From: CADEFX01 sp963806735
Lineage (GTDB): Bacteria; Pseudomonadota; Alphaproteobacteria; Rhizobiales; Hyphomicrobiaceae
Length of the DNA stretch: 64,000 bases
Direction of reading: 5' to 3'
Assembly: GCA_963806735.1 (NCBI GenBank)
Contig: CAWEBE010000016.1
Span: 17,653 to 81,652, forward strand
The notes beneath the pieces were generated by a model. It worked only from the letters and a program-made list of their open reading frames with translations, was not told where the DNA came from and ran no database searches. Below, in pieces: positions 16,725 to 26,181 of this stretch. Both the position numbers and the translations under genes were made by a program. Numbering within the stretch: the stretch's first letter is position 1; every line of letters starts with the position of its first letter.

Positions 16725-18851
16725 ATGACCGATGCAGCCGGCGACAGAGCACTGGTGCGTTTCGAGGTGGAGGGCGGGATCGGTGTCATCACCATCGACA
16801 ACCCACCCGTCAATGCCCTGGGGCCAGGTGTCCGCGATGGCATCATTGCCGCGCTGGAAAGAGGCGAAGCGGACCCCGGCATCAAAGCCGTGGTGATGAT
16901 CGGTGCCGGCCGCAGCTTTATCGCGGGCGCCGACATCCGCCAGTTTGGCAAGGCGCGCCCGATGCCGAAGCGGCCTGTCTATGATGTTCTCGACGGCTGC
17001 ACCAAGCCCGTGGTGGCCGCGATCCACGGCTACGCGCTCGGCGGCGGGCTCGAGCATGCACTGGCCTGCCACTACCGCATCGCCGTGGCCAGCGCCAAGG
17101 TCGGGCTGCCGGAGGTCTTGATCGGCATTCTGCCCGGTGGTGGCGGCACACAACGCTTGCCGCGCCTCATCGGCCCCAAGGCGGCGATGGAGATGATTGT
17201 TTCCGGCCGCCACGTGCCGGCCGCGGAGGCGAAGGAGCTCGGCATCGTGGACGAGATCGTGGCTGGTCAGGACCTGCGCGCCGAGGCGATCGCATACGCC
17301 AAGGGTGTCGCCGACCGGCGGCCGCTCCCGCGTGTGCGCGACATGAGCGAAAAGCTCGCCGAGGCAAAATCCGACCCCGGCATGTTCGATGCCATGCGCA
17401 AATCCATCGCGCGCAAGGCGCGCAATCAGAAGGCGCCCTATCACTGCATCGCCTGCGTGGAAGCGGCCGCCACTCAGCCGTTCGATGCGGGCATAGAGAC
17501 GGAGCGCCGGCTCTTCTCCGAGCTGGAGAACTCCGACGAAGCCAAAGCCCTGCGCTATGCCTTTTTTGCCGAGCGTGAGGTGGCCAAGCTTCCCGGACTG
17601 CCGAAAGACCTGCCGCTGCCGGACATCAAGACGGCGGCCGTCGTCGGCGCGGGCACCATGGGCGGCGGCATTGCCATGAGCTTTGCCGACCACGGCTTTC
17701 CGGTGAAGCTGCTCGACGTTTCGCCCGAGGTTCTGGCCAGGGGCATGCAGCGCATCCGCGACAACTATGCGGCCAGCGTCAAGCGCGGCAGCCTCAGACA
17801 ATCAGATATGGATGAGCGTCTGGCGCGGATAGAGCCAGTAGACAGCTATGAGGCAATTGCGGATTGCGACGCGGTGATCGAGGCGGTGTTCGAAAGAATG
17901 CCCGTGAAAAAGGACGTATTCGCCAAGCTCGATGAGGTCATGAAAGCGGATGCGCTACTCTTCTCGAATACGTCGGCCCTCGACATCGACGAGATTGCCG
18001 GCGTGACCAAACGGCCGGAGGCCGTCGCCGGCACGCACTTCTTCGTACCTGCCAACGTGATGAAGACTTTCGAGGTCGTGAACGGAGCCAGGACCGCCCC
18101 TGCGACGTTGGCTGCAGCCATGAAGCTCGGCCGCGACATCGGCAAGATCAGCGCCTATGCCGGCAACAGCGACGGCTTCGTCGCCAACCGCACCCGCATT
18201 CCCTTCAACCTGGAACAGGGGCTGATGGTGGAGGAGGGCGCGCTGCCCGAGCAGGTGGACCGGGTGATGGTCGATTTCGGCTATCCGGTGGGGCCGTTTG
18301 CCGTCAACGACATGTCGGGACTCGACATCAGCTACGACACGCGCAAGCGCCGTGCAGCTGCGGACCCCAACTACCGCGGGTTGCCCATCACCGACCGGTT
18401 GGTCGAAACGGGCCGTCTGGGCCAGAAGGCGGGTGCTGGATGGTATCGTTACGAGAAAGGCGACCGCACGCCGATCGTCGACCCCGAGGTGCATCGGATC
18501 ATCAAGTCTGTCGCCACCGAGATGGGTATTGCCCAACGCACATTCACCGACGATGAGATTCTGCGCCGCCTCCTGTTCTCGTCCGTCAACGAAGCCTGCA
18601 AGATACTGGAGGAGGGCAAAGCGTTGCGCGCGAGTGATATCGATGTGATGTGGCTCAACGGTTTCGGCTTTCCGCGCTATCGCGGCGGCTTGATGTTCTG
18701 GGCCGACCAGATTGGAGTCCGCGACGTGTACAACCAAGTCGCAGCCTGGCACCAGCGCTACGGTGCGCGCTGGAAGCCATCTGCGCTGCTGCAGCACATC
18801 GCCGAGACCGGAGGGTCCCTGCGGGAGGTCAAAGGTCGAGCGACGCTATAG
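16725..18851 (+). CDS. 3-hydroxyacyl-CoA dehydrogenase/enoyl-CoA hydratase fusion (FadJ/FadB-like)
   Basis: The 708-residue fusion has an N-terminal crotonase domain (residues about 10-200). Both catalytic glutamates are present, in GGGLEHALA and GLPEVLIG, and the oxyanion-hole region is FIAGADIR. A Rossmann domain follows from about residue 305 (AAVVGAGTMGGGIAMSFADH). The dehydrogenase catalytic His is in THFFVPANVMKTFEVV, and two C-terminal 3HCDH domains complete it. It catalyses hydration of enoyl-CoA and NAD-dependent oxidation of the 3-hydroxyacyl-CoA. The ATG at 16725 has GGAG nine bases upstream; earlier in-frame starts lack homology. Its TAG stop forms CTATAG, shared with the stop of the convergent ABC ATPase gene. 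Confidence 0.93.
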   Translation: MTDAAGDRALVRFEVEGGIGVITIDNPPVNALGPGVRDGIIAALERGEADPGIKAVVMIGAGRSFIAGADIRQFGKARPMPKRPVYDVLDGCTKPVVAAIHGYALGGGLEHALACHYRIAVASAKVGLPEVLIGILPGGGGTQRLPRLIGPKAAMEMIVSGRHVPAAEAKELGIVDEIVAGQDLRAEAIAYAKGVADRRPLPRVRDMSEKLAEAKSDPGMFDAMRKSIARKARNQKAPYHCIACVEAAATQPFDAGIETERRLFSELENSDEAKALRYAFFAEREVAKLPGLPKDLPLPDIKTAAVVGAGTMGGGIAMSFADHGFPVKLLDVSPEVLARGMQRIRDNYAASVKRGSLRQSDMDERLARIEPVDSYEAIADCDAVIEAVFERMPVKKDVFAKLDEVMKADALLFSNTSALDIDEIAGVTKRPEAVAGTHFFVPANVMKTFEVVNGARTAPATLAAAMKLGRDIGKISAYAGNSDGFVANRTRIPFNLEQGLMVEEGALPEQVDRVMVDFGYPVGPFAVNDMSGLDISYDTRKRRAAADPNYRGLPITDRLVETGRLGQKAGAGWYRYEKGDRTPIVDPEVHRIIKSVATEMGIAQRTFTDDEILRRLLFSSVNEACKILEEGKALRASDIDVMWLNGFGFPRYRGGLMFWADQIGVRDVYNQVAAWHQRYGARWKPSALLQHIAETGGSLREVKGRATL

Positions 18852-19886
18852 CTCCACGCCGTGGACTGGATGCGCCGGACGGCCGCCCGGCAATCTCGGA
18901 AAATGGCAGGCGACTGTGCCTGCCCCATCAACCTGCAACAACACGGGAATATCCGTTCGGCACCTCGCCTGCGCGTCGGGACAGCGCAGATGAAAATGGC
19001 AACCCGGCGGTGGCGAGAGTGGCGAGGGCAGCTCGCCCTGAATGGGCTTGAAGGAGACGGCGCTCTGCTCGTCGAGCACGAGCTTGGGAACGCTGTCGAG
19101 CAGTGCACTCGTGTAGGGGTGCCTCGGCGCAGCATAGACGTCGCTGGTCGGCCCCACTTCGACAATACGGCCGAGATACATGATGGCGATGCGATCGCAG
19201 ATGTGCCGCACGACCCCAAGGTCGTGGCTTATGAAGAGTATCGTCAAGCCCAGCTCGCGCCGCAGCTTCAGGAACAGATTGATGATCTGGGCCTGGATCG
19301 AGACGTCCAGCGAGGCAACCGGCTCGTCGCACACGAGGACATCGGGCCGCATGGCGAGCGCACGGGCAATGGCGATGCGCTGTCGCTGGCCCCCCGAGAA
19401 CTGGTGCGGATAGCGGTCCACGGCATCAGGCGCAAGTCCGACCGCCGCGAGCCATTTCAGAACGTCAGCGCGAGCCTCGCCCTTCCCGACCAGGCCGTGA
19501 GCAATCGGACCCTCGGCAATGATACTGCCTATGCGCATGCGCGGATCGAGCGAGGCGAACGGGTCCTGGAATACCATCTGCACACGCGTCATGGTCTTGA
19601 TAGGCTTGCGTGCGCGCCCCATGACGGGCTCGTCGCCGATGCTCGCAGTCCCGGAGGTCGGCGGCAGGATGCCAGCGATCATGCGGCCGAGGGTGGACTT
19701 CCCGCAGCCGGACTCGCCAACGAGGCCCAGCGCTTCGCCTTTGACGATGTGCAGGCTGACATTGTCGACGGCATGGACCGTGCGCATCTCTATGGCAGCG
19801 CCCAACTTGGCGGCGACTCGCTTGCCGATCGAGAGGCGCGGCGCGAAGCGTTTGGAGATAGCATCAACCTCGACGAGGGCAGTCAT
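18846..19886 (-). CDS. ABC transporter ATP-binding protein, oligopeptide/dipeptide type (DppF/OppF-like)
   Basis: This 346-residue ATPase has Walker A GESGCGKST, signature FSGGQRQR and Walker B VLVCDEPVASLDVS. The C-terminal Cys-containing oligopeptide region (PPGCHFHLRCPDAQARC) is typical of Dpp/Opp ATPases. The ATG at 19886 overlaps the stop of the upstream partner as ATGA, which indicates coupled translation; upstream in-frame starts lie inside the partner gene. It is the last gene of the permease-ATPase operon that starts with dppB-like at 22703. Its stop codon overlaps that of the convergent beta-oxidation gene. Confidence 0.92.
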   Translation of the reverse strand: MTALVEVDAISKRFAPRLSIGKRVAAKLGAAIEMRTVHAVDNVSLHIVKGEALGLVGESGCGKSTLGRMIAGILPPTSGTASIGDEPVMGRARKPIKTMTRVQMVFQDPFASLDPRMRIGSIIAEGPIAHGLVGKGEARADVLKWLAAVGLAPDAVDRYPHQFSGGQRQRIAIARALAMRPDVLVCDEPVASLDVSIQAQIINLFLKLRRELGLTILFISHDLGVVRHICDRIAIMYLGRIVEVGPTSDVYAAPRHPYTSALLDSVPKLVLDEQSAVSFKPIQGELPSPLSPPPGCHFHLRCPDAQARCRTDIPVLLQVDGAGTVACHFPRLPGGRPAHPVHGVEL

Positions 19887-20857
19887 GCCGTCGCCTCGTG
19901 GGCCAGCGGGTGATGACAGCGGTAGGCGCGCGCGCCATGCCGCGTCACCTCCGGCGATGTTGTGCAGACGCTGTCGGCGCGGCTGCATCGTGGAGCGAAT
20001 GCGCAACCGGGTGGGAGATTCAGCAGGGACGGCGGCGTGCCTGGGATCTGGACCAGATCGCTGCCAGGCATCGCGTTCTCGGGCAATGAGCTCAACAGGC
20101 CCTTTGTGTAGGGATGGCGCGGTGCACGCAGCACGCCGGCGGTGGGCCCTTCCTCGATCAGACGGCCGGCATACATGACCAGGATGCGGCTCGCGAGCGA
20201 GGAAACGACAGCGAGGTTATGGCTGATCCAAATCAACGCCGTGCCTGCCTCGACCACGAGGCCGCCTATCTCAGCAAGGATCTGGGCTTGAATCGAAACG
20301 TCGAGGGCGGTGGTGGGCTCATCGCAAACAATGATATCCGGCCGATGCAGAAGCGCGATGGCGATGGCAACACGCTGGCGCATGCCGCCCGAGAATTGGT
20401 GCGGATACGCATGCAGCCGGCGCGCGGCATCGGGAATGCCGACCTTGGTCAGAACGGCTACCGCGCGATCACGCGCCGCCCCGGCCGATACGGGTCCATG
20501 GGCCTCGAGGGCGAGCTGTATCTGTTTGCCGATGGTGAGAACCGGATTGAGCGTGGTGGATGGGTCCTGGAACACCATAGCCATGCGCCGGCCGCGCAGG
20601 CGCCGCAGCGTCGCATGATTGGCGCCTATGAGCTCTCGGCCTTCGAGCTTGATGGAGCCGGCGGCGATCACACCGGGCGGGTCGATGAGGCCCAGGATGG
20701 AGAAGCCGGTGACGGTCTTGCCGGAGCCCGATTCCCCGACCAGACCCACGATTTCTCCAGCGGCAACTTGAAACGAAACGCCATCGACGGCCTTCACGAC
20801 ACCCGCCCGGGTGTGGAAATGCGTCGCGAGGTCCCGCACCTCGAGCAGCGGCGTCAT
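19883..20857 (-). CDS. ABC transporter ATP-binding protein, oligopeptide/dipeptide type (DppD/OppD-like)
   Basis: The 324-residue protein starts MTPLLEVRDLATHFHTRAG. It has Walker A GESGSGKTVT, signature FSGGMRQR, Walker B IIVCDEPTTALDVS and the C-terminal oligopeptide region PPGCAFAPRCSRADSVC. The ATG at 20857 overlaps the TGA of the upstream permease gene as ATGA. The reading frame stays open for another 275 codons upstream, but that stretch is antisense noise within the permease genes. Together with the DppF-like ATPase it powers the dipeptide-type importer. Confidence 0.92.
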   Translation of the reverse strand: MTPLLEVRDLATHFHTRAGVVKAVDGVSFQVAAGEIVGLVGESGSGKTVTGFSILGLIDPPGVIAAGSIKLEGRELIGANHATLRRLRGRRMAMVFQDPSTTLNPVLTIGKQIQLALEAHGPVSAGAARDRAVAVLTKVGIPDAARRLHAYPHQFSGGMRQRVAIAIALLHRPDIIVCDEPTTALDVSIQAQILAEIGGLVVEAGTALIWISHNLAVVSSLASRILVMYAGRLIEEGPTAGVLRAPRHPYTKGLLSSLPENAMPGSDLVQIPGTPPSLLNLPPGCAFAPRCSRADSVCTTSPEVTRHGARAYRCHHPLAHEATA

Positions 20858-21732
20858 CGCTTCAGCCTCGGGTTGAGCTGATCGCGCACCTGATCGCCGA
20901 CAAGATTGATGGCGACGATCAGGATGATGAGGGCGATGCCGGGGTAGATGGAAATCCAGTACCGGCCGGACAGCATGTATTGGAAGCCGTTGGCGATGAG
21001 CATCCCTAGCGAAGGTTCGGAGACCGGCAAACCCAGACCGAGAAAGGAAAGAGTCGCCTCGAGCGCGATCGAGTTGGCGACTTGAACGGTGGCGACCACG
21101 ATCAGCGGGGGCAGGCAATTCGGCAGAATGTGATGGAAGACGACACGTGGCGCACCGAGCGGCGTCGCCAGAGCAGCGTCGACGTAGTCCTTGGAGCGCT
21201 CGGCGGAGGCCGCGCCGTGGGCGGTGCGCGCGAAGTAAGCGTATTGGGCCGCGACGAGTGCGGCAATGAGCTGCCACTTGCCTTGGCCGAGCATGGCCGC
21301 CAGTACCAACGCCAGCAGAATTGCGGGCGTCGATAGCTGAAGGTCGACGATACGCATGATAAAGCTCTCGGTGCGGCCGCCGAAGTAGGCGGCGACACTG
21401 CCGAGCGTGGCGCCGATGACAAAAGCGATGGCGCCGGCTACGAGGCCGACCTGGATGGACGTTCTCAGTCCATAGAGGATGGCCGACAGGAGATCGCGGC
21501 CTTGCGCGTCCGTGCCGAGCCAGTGGGTGTAGCCGCCGCGGCCTGTGAATCCCGGTGGTCGGCGCGCATCTCCAAGGACGAGGCTGGCTAGATCGTAGGG
21601 ATCCTGCGGCGCAAAAAGCGGGGCCAGGACGGCGAGCAACACGACCGCGGCAACGACCATGAGTGCGCCAACCGCAATCCAACTCTCACAAAACTCGCGC
21701 CAGAATTGAGCTATGGGTGAGGCCCGATCCAT
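20854..21732 (-). CDS. ABC transporter permease, dipeptide type (DppC-like)
   Basis: The 292-residue permease starts MDRASPIAQFWREF and has an N-terminal membrane segment (VGALMVVAAVVLLAVLAPLF). The family stretch HWLGTDAQGRDLLSAILYGLRTS follows, then the core five-segment domain with a coupling loop around AALATPLGAPRVVFHHILP. The ATG at 21732 shares one base with the upstream permease stop (TGATG). It pairs with the DppB-like permease to form the transmembrane channel for peptides, nickel-type complexes, opines or other small substrates. Confidence 0.92.
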   Translation of the reverse strand: MDRASPIAQFWREFCESWIAVGALMVVAAVVLLAVLAPLFAPQDPYDLASLVLGDARRPPGFTGRGGYTHWLGTDAQGRDLLSAILYGLRTSIQVGLVAGAIAFVIGATLGSVAAYFGGRTESFIMRIVDLQLSTPAILLALVLAAMLGQGKWQLIAALVAAQYAYFARTAHGAASAERSKDYVDAALATPLGAPRVVFHHILPNCLPPLIVVATVQVANSIALEATLSFLGLGLPVSEPSLGMLIANGFQYMLSGRYWISIYPGIALIILIVAINLVGDQVRDQLNPRLKR

Positions 21733-22703
21733 CAGGCGTGCCGTGTCCTGAGCCGTGGGTCGAGCGCCGCGTAGGCGATATCGACCAGAAAATTGATCAT
21801 GACGAAGAGGAACGCCACCAGCATCAGGTAGGCGACCATCACCGGCCGGTCGAGCTGCGCAATCGAATCGATGATGAGCTTGCCCACACCCGGCCAGGAG
21901 AAGATCGTCTCGGTAACAACGGCAAAGGCCAGGGTCGAGCCGAACTCCAGGCCGAAGACGGTCACGATCGGAATGGCGATGAGGCGCAGCACGTGGCGGC
22001 TCAGAATCGTCCATTCGCTCTCGCCGGCAGCGCGCGCGAACTTGACGGTGTCCGTCAGCATCGTCTCGCGCGTGCCTGCCCTGGCGAGGCGGACCATCAT
22101 GGCGAACTTGAAGAGCGCGAGATTGAGCGCGGGCAGCGCAAGATGGCGCCAGCCATCGGCCGTCAGGAAGCTCCATTCAACGCCGAAAAGGGTTGCCGTG
22201 GCACCACGTCCTCCCGCAGGAAGCCAACCCAGCGTCACGGCGAAGGTCAGGATGAGAACAAGACCGATCCAGAAAGTCGGCACGGAGAAGCCGAGGATGG
22301 AAAACGCCATGATCGCTTTTGAGATGGCGCTATCGGGCTTGTAGCCCGCATACATGCCGAGTGGCACGCCCAGGAACGTCGCGCCGAGCACCGCGGCAAG
22401 TGTCAGCTCCAGTGTTGCCGGCAGACGCGAGAAGACCAGCTCCAGCACCGGCATGTTGAAGACGAAGGAGCGGCCGAGATCGCCGGAGAAGAGGCGGCCG
22501 AGAAACGCGCCGTACTGCGTCCACAGCGGCTGATCGAGGCCATAGGCCTTGATGGTCTGCTCCCGTATCTGCTGCGTGGCATCGGGTGAGATGAGCACAT
22601 CGATCGGGTTGCCGACGGCATAGACTCCGGTAAACACCAGCGCCGAGATGACCAGCATCACAATGACGGCCTGCGCCAGCCGTTGGATGATGAAACCCAG
22701 CAT
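21732..22703 (-). CDS. ABC transporter permease, dipeptide type (DppB-like)
   Basis: The 323-residue membrane protein begins MLGFIIQRLAQAVIVMLVIS, the standard first segment of DppB/OppB permeases. It includes the periplasmic LGLDQP-like stretch (AYGLDQPLWTQYGAFLGRLF) and the coupling loop region RAAGESEWTILSRHVLRLI. It is the first permease of the operon and follows a creatininase-like gene by 13 bases, so the two are probably co-transcribed from upstream of 23418. Its likely binding protein is encoded divergently at 23610. Confidence 0.93.
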   Translation of the reverse strand: MLGFIIQRLAQAVIVMLVISALVFTGVYAVGNPIDVLISPDATQQIREQTIKAYGLDQPLWTQYGAFLGRLFSGDLGRSFVFNMPVLELVFSRLPATLELTLAAVLGATFLGVPLGMYAGYKPDSAISKAIMAFSILGFSVPTFWIGLVLILTFAVTLGWLPAGGRGATATLFGVEWSFLTADGWRHLALPALNLALFKFAMMVRLARAGTRETMLTDTVKFARAAGESEWTILSRHVLRLIAIPIVTVFGLEFGSTLAFAVVTETIFSWPGVGKLIIDSIAQLDRPVMVAYLMLVAFLFVMINFLVDIAYAALDPRLRTRHA

Positions 22704-22716
22704 ACAGCCAGTCCCT

Positions 22717-23418
22717 TCAGGCCCAACCGTCCGCGATCAGTGCGCGTGTCTCCTCGATCGCAATCTTCCAAATGGCGAGCATGTCTTCATCGCTCCTCTG
22801 GTACAGGCCGCCGAAATTGCCGTCGCCGAGCAGTCCCTTCTTGGCCACGGGGTCGAGCTGCTGGAAGCGGTCGATATGCATCATGGGTTTCTGTGCGGAC
22901 GGCATGGCGACGTTGCCCAGTCGCGTCCAGGGAAAGTTCTCCATCCACGAGGCGTGCGAGGCAATTCTGTCCGTCTGCTGCACCTTGGCCATGGTGTTGG
23001 GCGCGCTCCACCAGTTGTGCCACTTGACCTGGGCGCCGCGGTGGCGGCCGAGCCATTCGAGCACGGCGCCATGGGCCGGCGAGTTGCCGCCATGACCGTT
23101 GACGATGACGATGCGCCTGAATCCGGAGCGTACGATGCCATCGAGGACATCGGTGACAACCGCGCAGAACGTCGACATCCTGAGCGTCACGGTGCCGGGA
23201 TACTCGACGAAGCTCGGCGTCAGACCGTAGTTGATGACGGGAAATACGGGAACTGCCAGAGGCTCGGCCGCTTCGACGGCGACGCGCTCGGCCAGGATGG
23301 CGTCGACGGCAAGGCTTAGATACGCATGCTGCTCCGTCGAGCCGATCGGGAGCACGGCGCGGTCGTCGCGTCTCACATGCGCTTCGACCTGCATCCAGTT
23401 CATCTCGCAAATGCGCAT
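22717..23418 (-). CDS. Creatininase family protein
   Basis: The 233-residue protein carries LPIGSTEQHAYLSLAVD (residues about 23-39), a known variant of the creatininase metal site, which usually reads EQHGPHLPL-TD. It also has the conserved VNGHGGNSPAH. Members are Zn/Mn-dependent amidohydrolases or dehydratases acting on creatinine, formamidopyrimidines or peptide-like cofactors. The gene leads the operon with the dipeptide-type permeases and is divergent from the binding-protein and asparaginase genes. The two operons would together import and hydrolyse an amide-containing compound. Creatinine itself is not indicated. Confidence 0.87.
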   Translation of the reverse strand: MRICEMNWMQVEAHVRRDDRAVLPIGSTEQHAYLSLAVDAILAERVAVEAAEPLAVPVFPVINYGLTPSFVEYPGTVTLRMSTFCAVVTDVLDGIVRSGFRRIVIVNGHGGNSPAHGAVLEWLGRHRGAQVKWHNWWSAPNTMAKVQQTDRIASHASWMENFPWTRLGNVAMPSAQKPMMHIDRFQQLDPVAKKGLLGDGNFGGLYQRSDEDMLAIWKIAIEETRALIADGWA

Positions 23419-23609
23419 GAGTGCCGACCTCGCTGCCTTTCTCGATTGGCCGCGAGAGTAGAGACGCTACGTCGGTCCGTCCATGCAGGCACATTTTTCA
23501 TCAGGCACCCGCTAAAGCCTATGCTTGCGCCGGTCGCGGGGCTTGCTAGGCTCCGCCTGGCCGGTGCGACAGCCGGCTTGACCCAATAGAACGGGTGGGA
23601 GGCACAATC

Positions 23610-25205
23610 ATGCGACCGATCAGGCATCTCGCGACGATCGCTTGTGCGGTTTTCCTGGCTACGGCTGCCGCTACAGCGGCCCTGGCGCAGACCCTGACCA
23701 TCGGCGTGCGTGGCGGCCCGGATTCAATCGATCCGCATTTCACGGCGACCGGTACCCACGCCGAGGCCTTGAAGCACGTATTCGATACGTTGACCTGGTC
23801 TGGCGACGGCCTGGAGGTCGAGCCACGCCTTGCCGAGAGCTGGAAGCCACTCGATGCCACGACGTGGGAGTTCAAGCTCAGAAAGGGTGTCAAATTCCAC
23901 GATGGCTCGGACTTCACGGCCGAGGATGTCAAGTTCTCGATCGAGCGTATCCCGACCGTCGCCGGCCCGAATCCGACGACGATCTACGTTCGGCGTGTGA
24001 AGGAGACGAAGGTCGTCGACCCGCACACGCTCCACATCGTCACGGACGGCCCGGCCCCGGTGTTGCCCAACGACTTCATTCGCTTGTTCATCGTCTCGTC
24101 GAAAGCAGCAGCCGGCCTGACCAAGGAAACGGCCAACGAGGCGTTCAACAGCGGCAAGGCCGCTGTGGGCACCGGACCCTATAAGTACGTTTCGTGGACA
24201 CCGAAAGGCGATCTCGTCGTGGATCGCTTCGACGGCTACTGGGGTGCGAAGGAGCCGTGGTCGCGCCATGTGCGCAAGGAGATTCCAAACGACGCCTCTC
24301 GGGTGGCCCAGCTAAAGGCGGGGCAGCTCGATCTCATCACGCGCGTGCCAGCGACGGACGTGGCCTCGCTGAAGCAGGATGCAAAGCTTGCCGTGCAGAC
24401 GATCGACACCGTCTACGTCTTCAATGTCGAGATGGATATGCGCGAGACGCCGCCAGCCGGTCAGATCTCAGGCAAGGACGGCCAGCCGCTCGCGAAGAAC
24501 CCGTTCCTCGACATTCGCGTGCGTGAGGCGATCGATCTAGCCATCGATCGCCAGACGCTCGCCGACATTGCCATGGAAGGCCTCGGCAAGGCCGCGAGCC
24601 AGATGGTGACCCCGTCCATTTTCGGCTTCAACAAGTCGCTCCCCGAGCGCAAGTACGATGTCGCAGCGGCGAAGAAGCTGCTGGCGGATGCCGGCCATCC
24701 GAACGGCTTCACGGTCGTCTTCTCGTTCACGCAGGATCGCCTGCCGGGCGATCGGCAAGTGGGTACATCGATCGCACAGATGCTTGCCGCCATCGGCATC
24801 GACGCAAAACCGAACGCGCAGCCCGCGGCGGTCTTCTTCCCGGCACGCACGCGCGGCGAATTCTCCATGTCCATGTCTGGGTGGGGTACGCTCACCGGCG
24901 AGGCGCACTACACCCTCTCCTCGCTTGCCCATTCCAACGACAAGGACAAGAGGATGGGTGCGTTCAATGTGCTCGGCTACAAGAACCCAGAGCAGGACAA
25001 GTTGCTGCAGGACGCGGCGGTGGAAATGGACGAGGGCAAGCGCCGCGCCCTTCTGGAGAAGTCGAACGAACTCGTCCTCAAGGATCGCCAGCGCCTTCCA
25101 ATCGTTGCGGTTGGCTCAGCCTGGGCGATGCAGAAGGACAAAGTGAAGATCATCCCGCGGGTGGACGAAGATACCCTCGCCATGAACATCAAGCCCGCAA
25201 AGTAG
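23610..25205 (+). CDS. ABC transporter substrate-binding protein, dipeptide/oligopeptide family (SBP_bac_5)
   Basis: This is a 531-residue periplasmic binding protein. Its signal peptide is MRPIRHLATIACAVFLATAA and cleaves near ALAQ at about residue 27. The SBP_bac_5 domain includes LAESWKPLDATTWEFKLRKG and VKFHDGSDFTAEDVKFSIER. The ATG at 23610 follows GGGTGGGAGGCACAATC and is preferred over a GTG five codons earlier. It is divergent from the creatininase and permease operon and starts the plus-strand run with an asparaginase, a ketopantoate-reductase-like gene and an SDR. The ligand is a small peptide-like or other organic molecule. Confidence 0.92.
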   Translation: MRPIRHLATIACAVFLATAAATAALAQTLTIGVRGGPDSIDPHFTATGTHAEALKHVFDTLTWSGDGLEVEPRLAESWKPLDATTWEFKLRKGVKFHDGSDFTAEDVKFSIERIPTVAGPNPTTIYVRRVKETKVVDPHTLHIVTDGPAPVLPNDFIRLFIVSSKAAAGLTKETANEAFNSGKAAVGTGPYKYVSWTPKGDLVVDRFDGYWGAKEPWSRHVRKEIPNDASRVAQLKAGQLDLITRVPATDVASLKQDAKLAVQTIDTVYVFNVEMDMRETPPAGQISGKDGQPLAKNPFLDIRVREAIDLAIDRQTLADIAMEGLGKAASQMVTPSIFGFNKSLPERKYDVAAAKKLLADAGHPNGFTVVFSFTQDRLPGDRQVGTSIAQMLAAIGIDAKPNAQPAAVFFPARTRGEFSMSMSGWGTLTGEAHYTLSSLAHSNDKDKRMGAFNVLGYKNPEQDKLLQDAAVEMDEGKRRALLEKSNELVLKDRQRLPIVAVGSAWAMQKDKVKIIPRVDEDTLAMNIKPAK

Positions 25206-25227
25206 CTGCACAAGAGCCCTCGTAACC

Positions 25228-26181
25228 ATGGCTCCCATCGTCATCGGCATCCATGGCGGCTGCGGTACGCTCGACCGGTCGCTGCTCACCGAGGCTCAGT
25301 GGACGGAGGCACGCGAGCATCTCGCCCGTTCGCTGCGGGCGGGATGGTCGCTCCTGGCAGCCGGCGGCTCGAGCGTCGACGCCGTCGAAGCGGCGGTGGT
25401 CGTCATGGAGGACAGCCCGCATTTCAATGCCGGCTATGGAGCGGCACTCAATGCGGCTGGTGAGCATGAGCTCGATGCCTCGATCATGGACGGCTCGACA
25501 CTTGCCGGAGGCGCGGTTTGTGCCGCGCGTCGCATTCGCAATCCCGTCACTGCGGCTCGGGCAGTCATGGAGCGAAGCTCGAATGTTCTCATTGCCGGCG
25601 CGGCTGCCGATGACTTTGCCGCCGCTTGCGGGCTCCAGACGGTCCCCAACTCGTACTTCACGACGGAGCGGCGGGTCGCCGCGCTCGCCTCGCTCAAGGC
25701 TAGAGCAGAGGCCGGCACCATCCGGATGGCCAGCGAGGCGGAAAAGCACGGCACAGTCGGCGCAGTCGCACTGGATCGGCACGGCAACCTCGCCGCCGCC
25801 ACGTCCACGGGCGGATTCAACAACAAGCCCGTGGGCCGGGTCGGGGACAGTCCCATTCTCGGCGCGGGCACCTACGCCAGAAATGGCGTCTGCGCCGTGT
25901 CCGGCACGGGACAAGGCGAAATCTTCATCAGAAGAGCCGCCGCCTACGATGTCGCCGCTCGGATGATGTACGGGGGGCAGTCGCTTCAGGACGCCGCAAA
26001 TGCCGTCATTTTCGAAACGTTGTCCTCCCACAAAATCGGCGCCGGGATGATCGCGTGCGATACGAGTGGCAACGTGTATGCACCCTACAATACGCTTGGC
26101 ATGTATCGCGGCTGGGTGACAGCCGACGGTGAACTGTCGGTAGCCACGCACAAGGACGTGCATCGCGGGCGCGCTATATGA
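25228..26181 (+). CDS. Isoaspartyl peptidase/L-asparaginase (Ntn-hydrolase)
   Basis: The 317-residue protein starts MAPIVIGIHGGCGTLDRS, matching the HGGAG-type start of plant-type asparaginases. The autocleavage site is HGTVGAVALDRHGNLAAATS, with Thr176 as the new N-terminal nucleophile, and GRVGDSPILGAGTYA follows. The precursor splits itself into two chains, and the enzyme then hydrolyses asparagine or beta-aspartyl peptides. It follows a peptide-type binding protein by 22 bases and overlaps the next gene as ATGA, so it is part of one operon. A beta-aspartyl or related amide substrate of the transporter is a reasonable inference. Confidence 0.93.
   Translation: MAPIVIGIHGGCGTLDRSLLTEAQWTEAREHLARSLRAGWSLLAAGGSSVDAVEAAVVVMEDSPHFNAGYGAALNAAGEHELDASIMDGSTLAGGAVCAARRIRNPVTAARAVMERSSNVLIAGAAADDFAAACGLQTVPNSYFTTERRVAALASLKARAEAGTIRMASEAEKHGTVGAVALDRHGNLAAATSTGGFNNKPVGRVGDSPILGAGTYARNGVCAVSGTGQGEIFIRRAAAYDVAARMMYGGQSLQDAANAVIFETLSSHKIGAGMIACDTSGNVYAPYNTLGMYRGWVTADGELSVATHKDVHRGRAI

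Noticed and set aside
16686..17801. A 371-codon minus-strand open frame opposite the beta-oxidation fusion
   Set aside because: It is antisense to strongly conserved catalytic motifs and has no recognisable domain.
22717..23418. Assignment of the creatininase-family gene, together with the M24 gene at 3472, to a creatinine degradation pathway
   Set aside because: The metal-site motif is a family variant, the two genes are 18 kb apart, and no sarcosine or urea-releasing genes accompany them.
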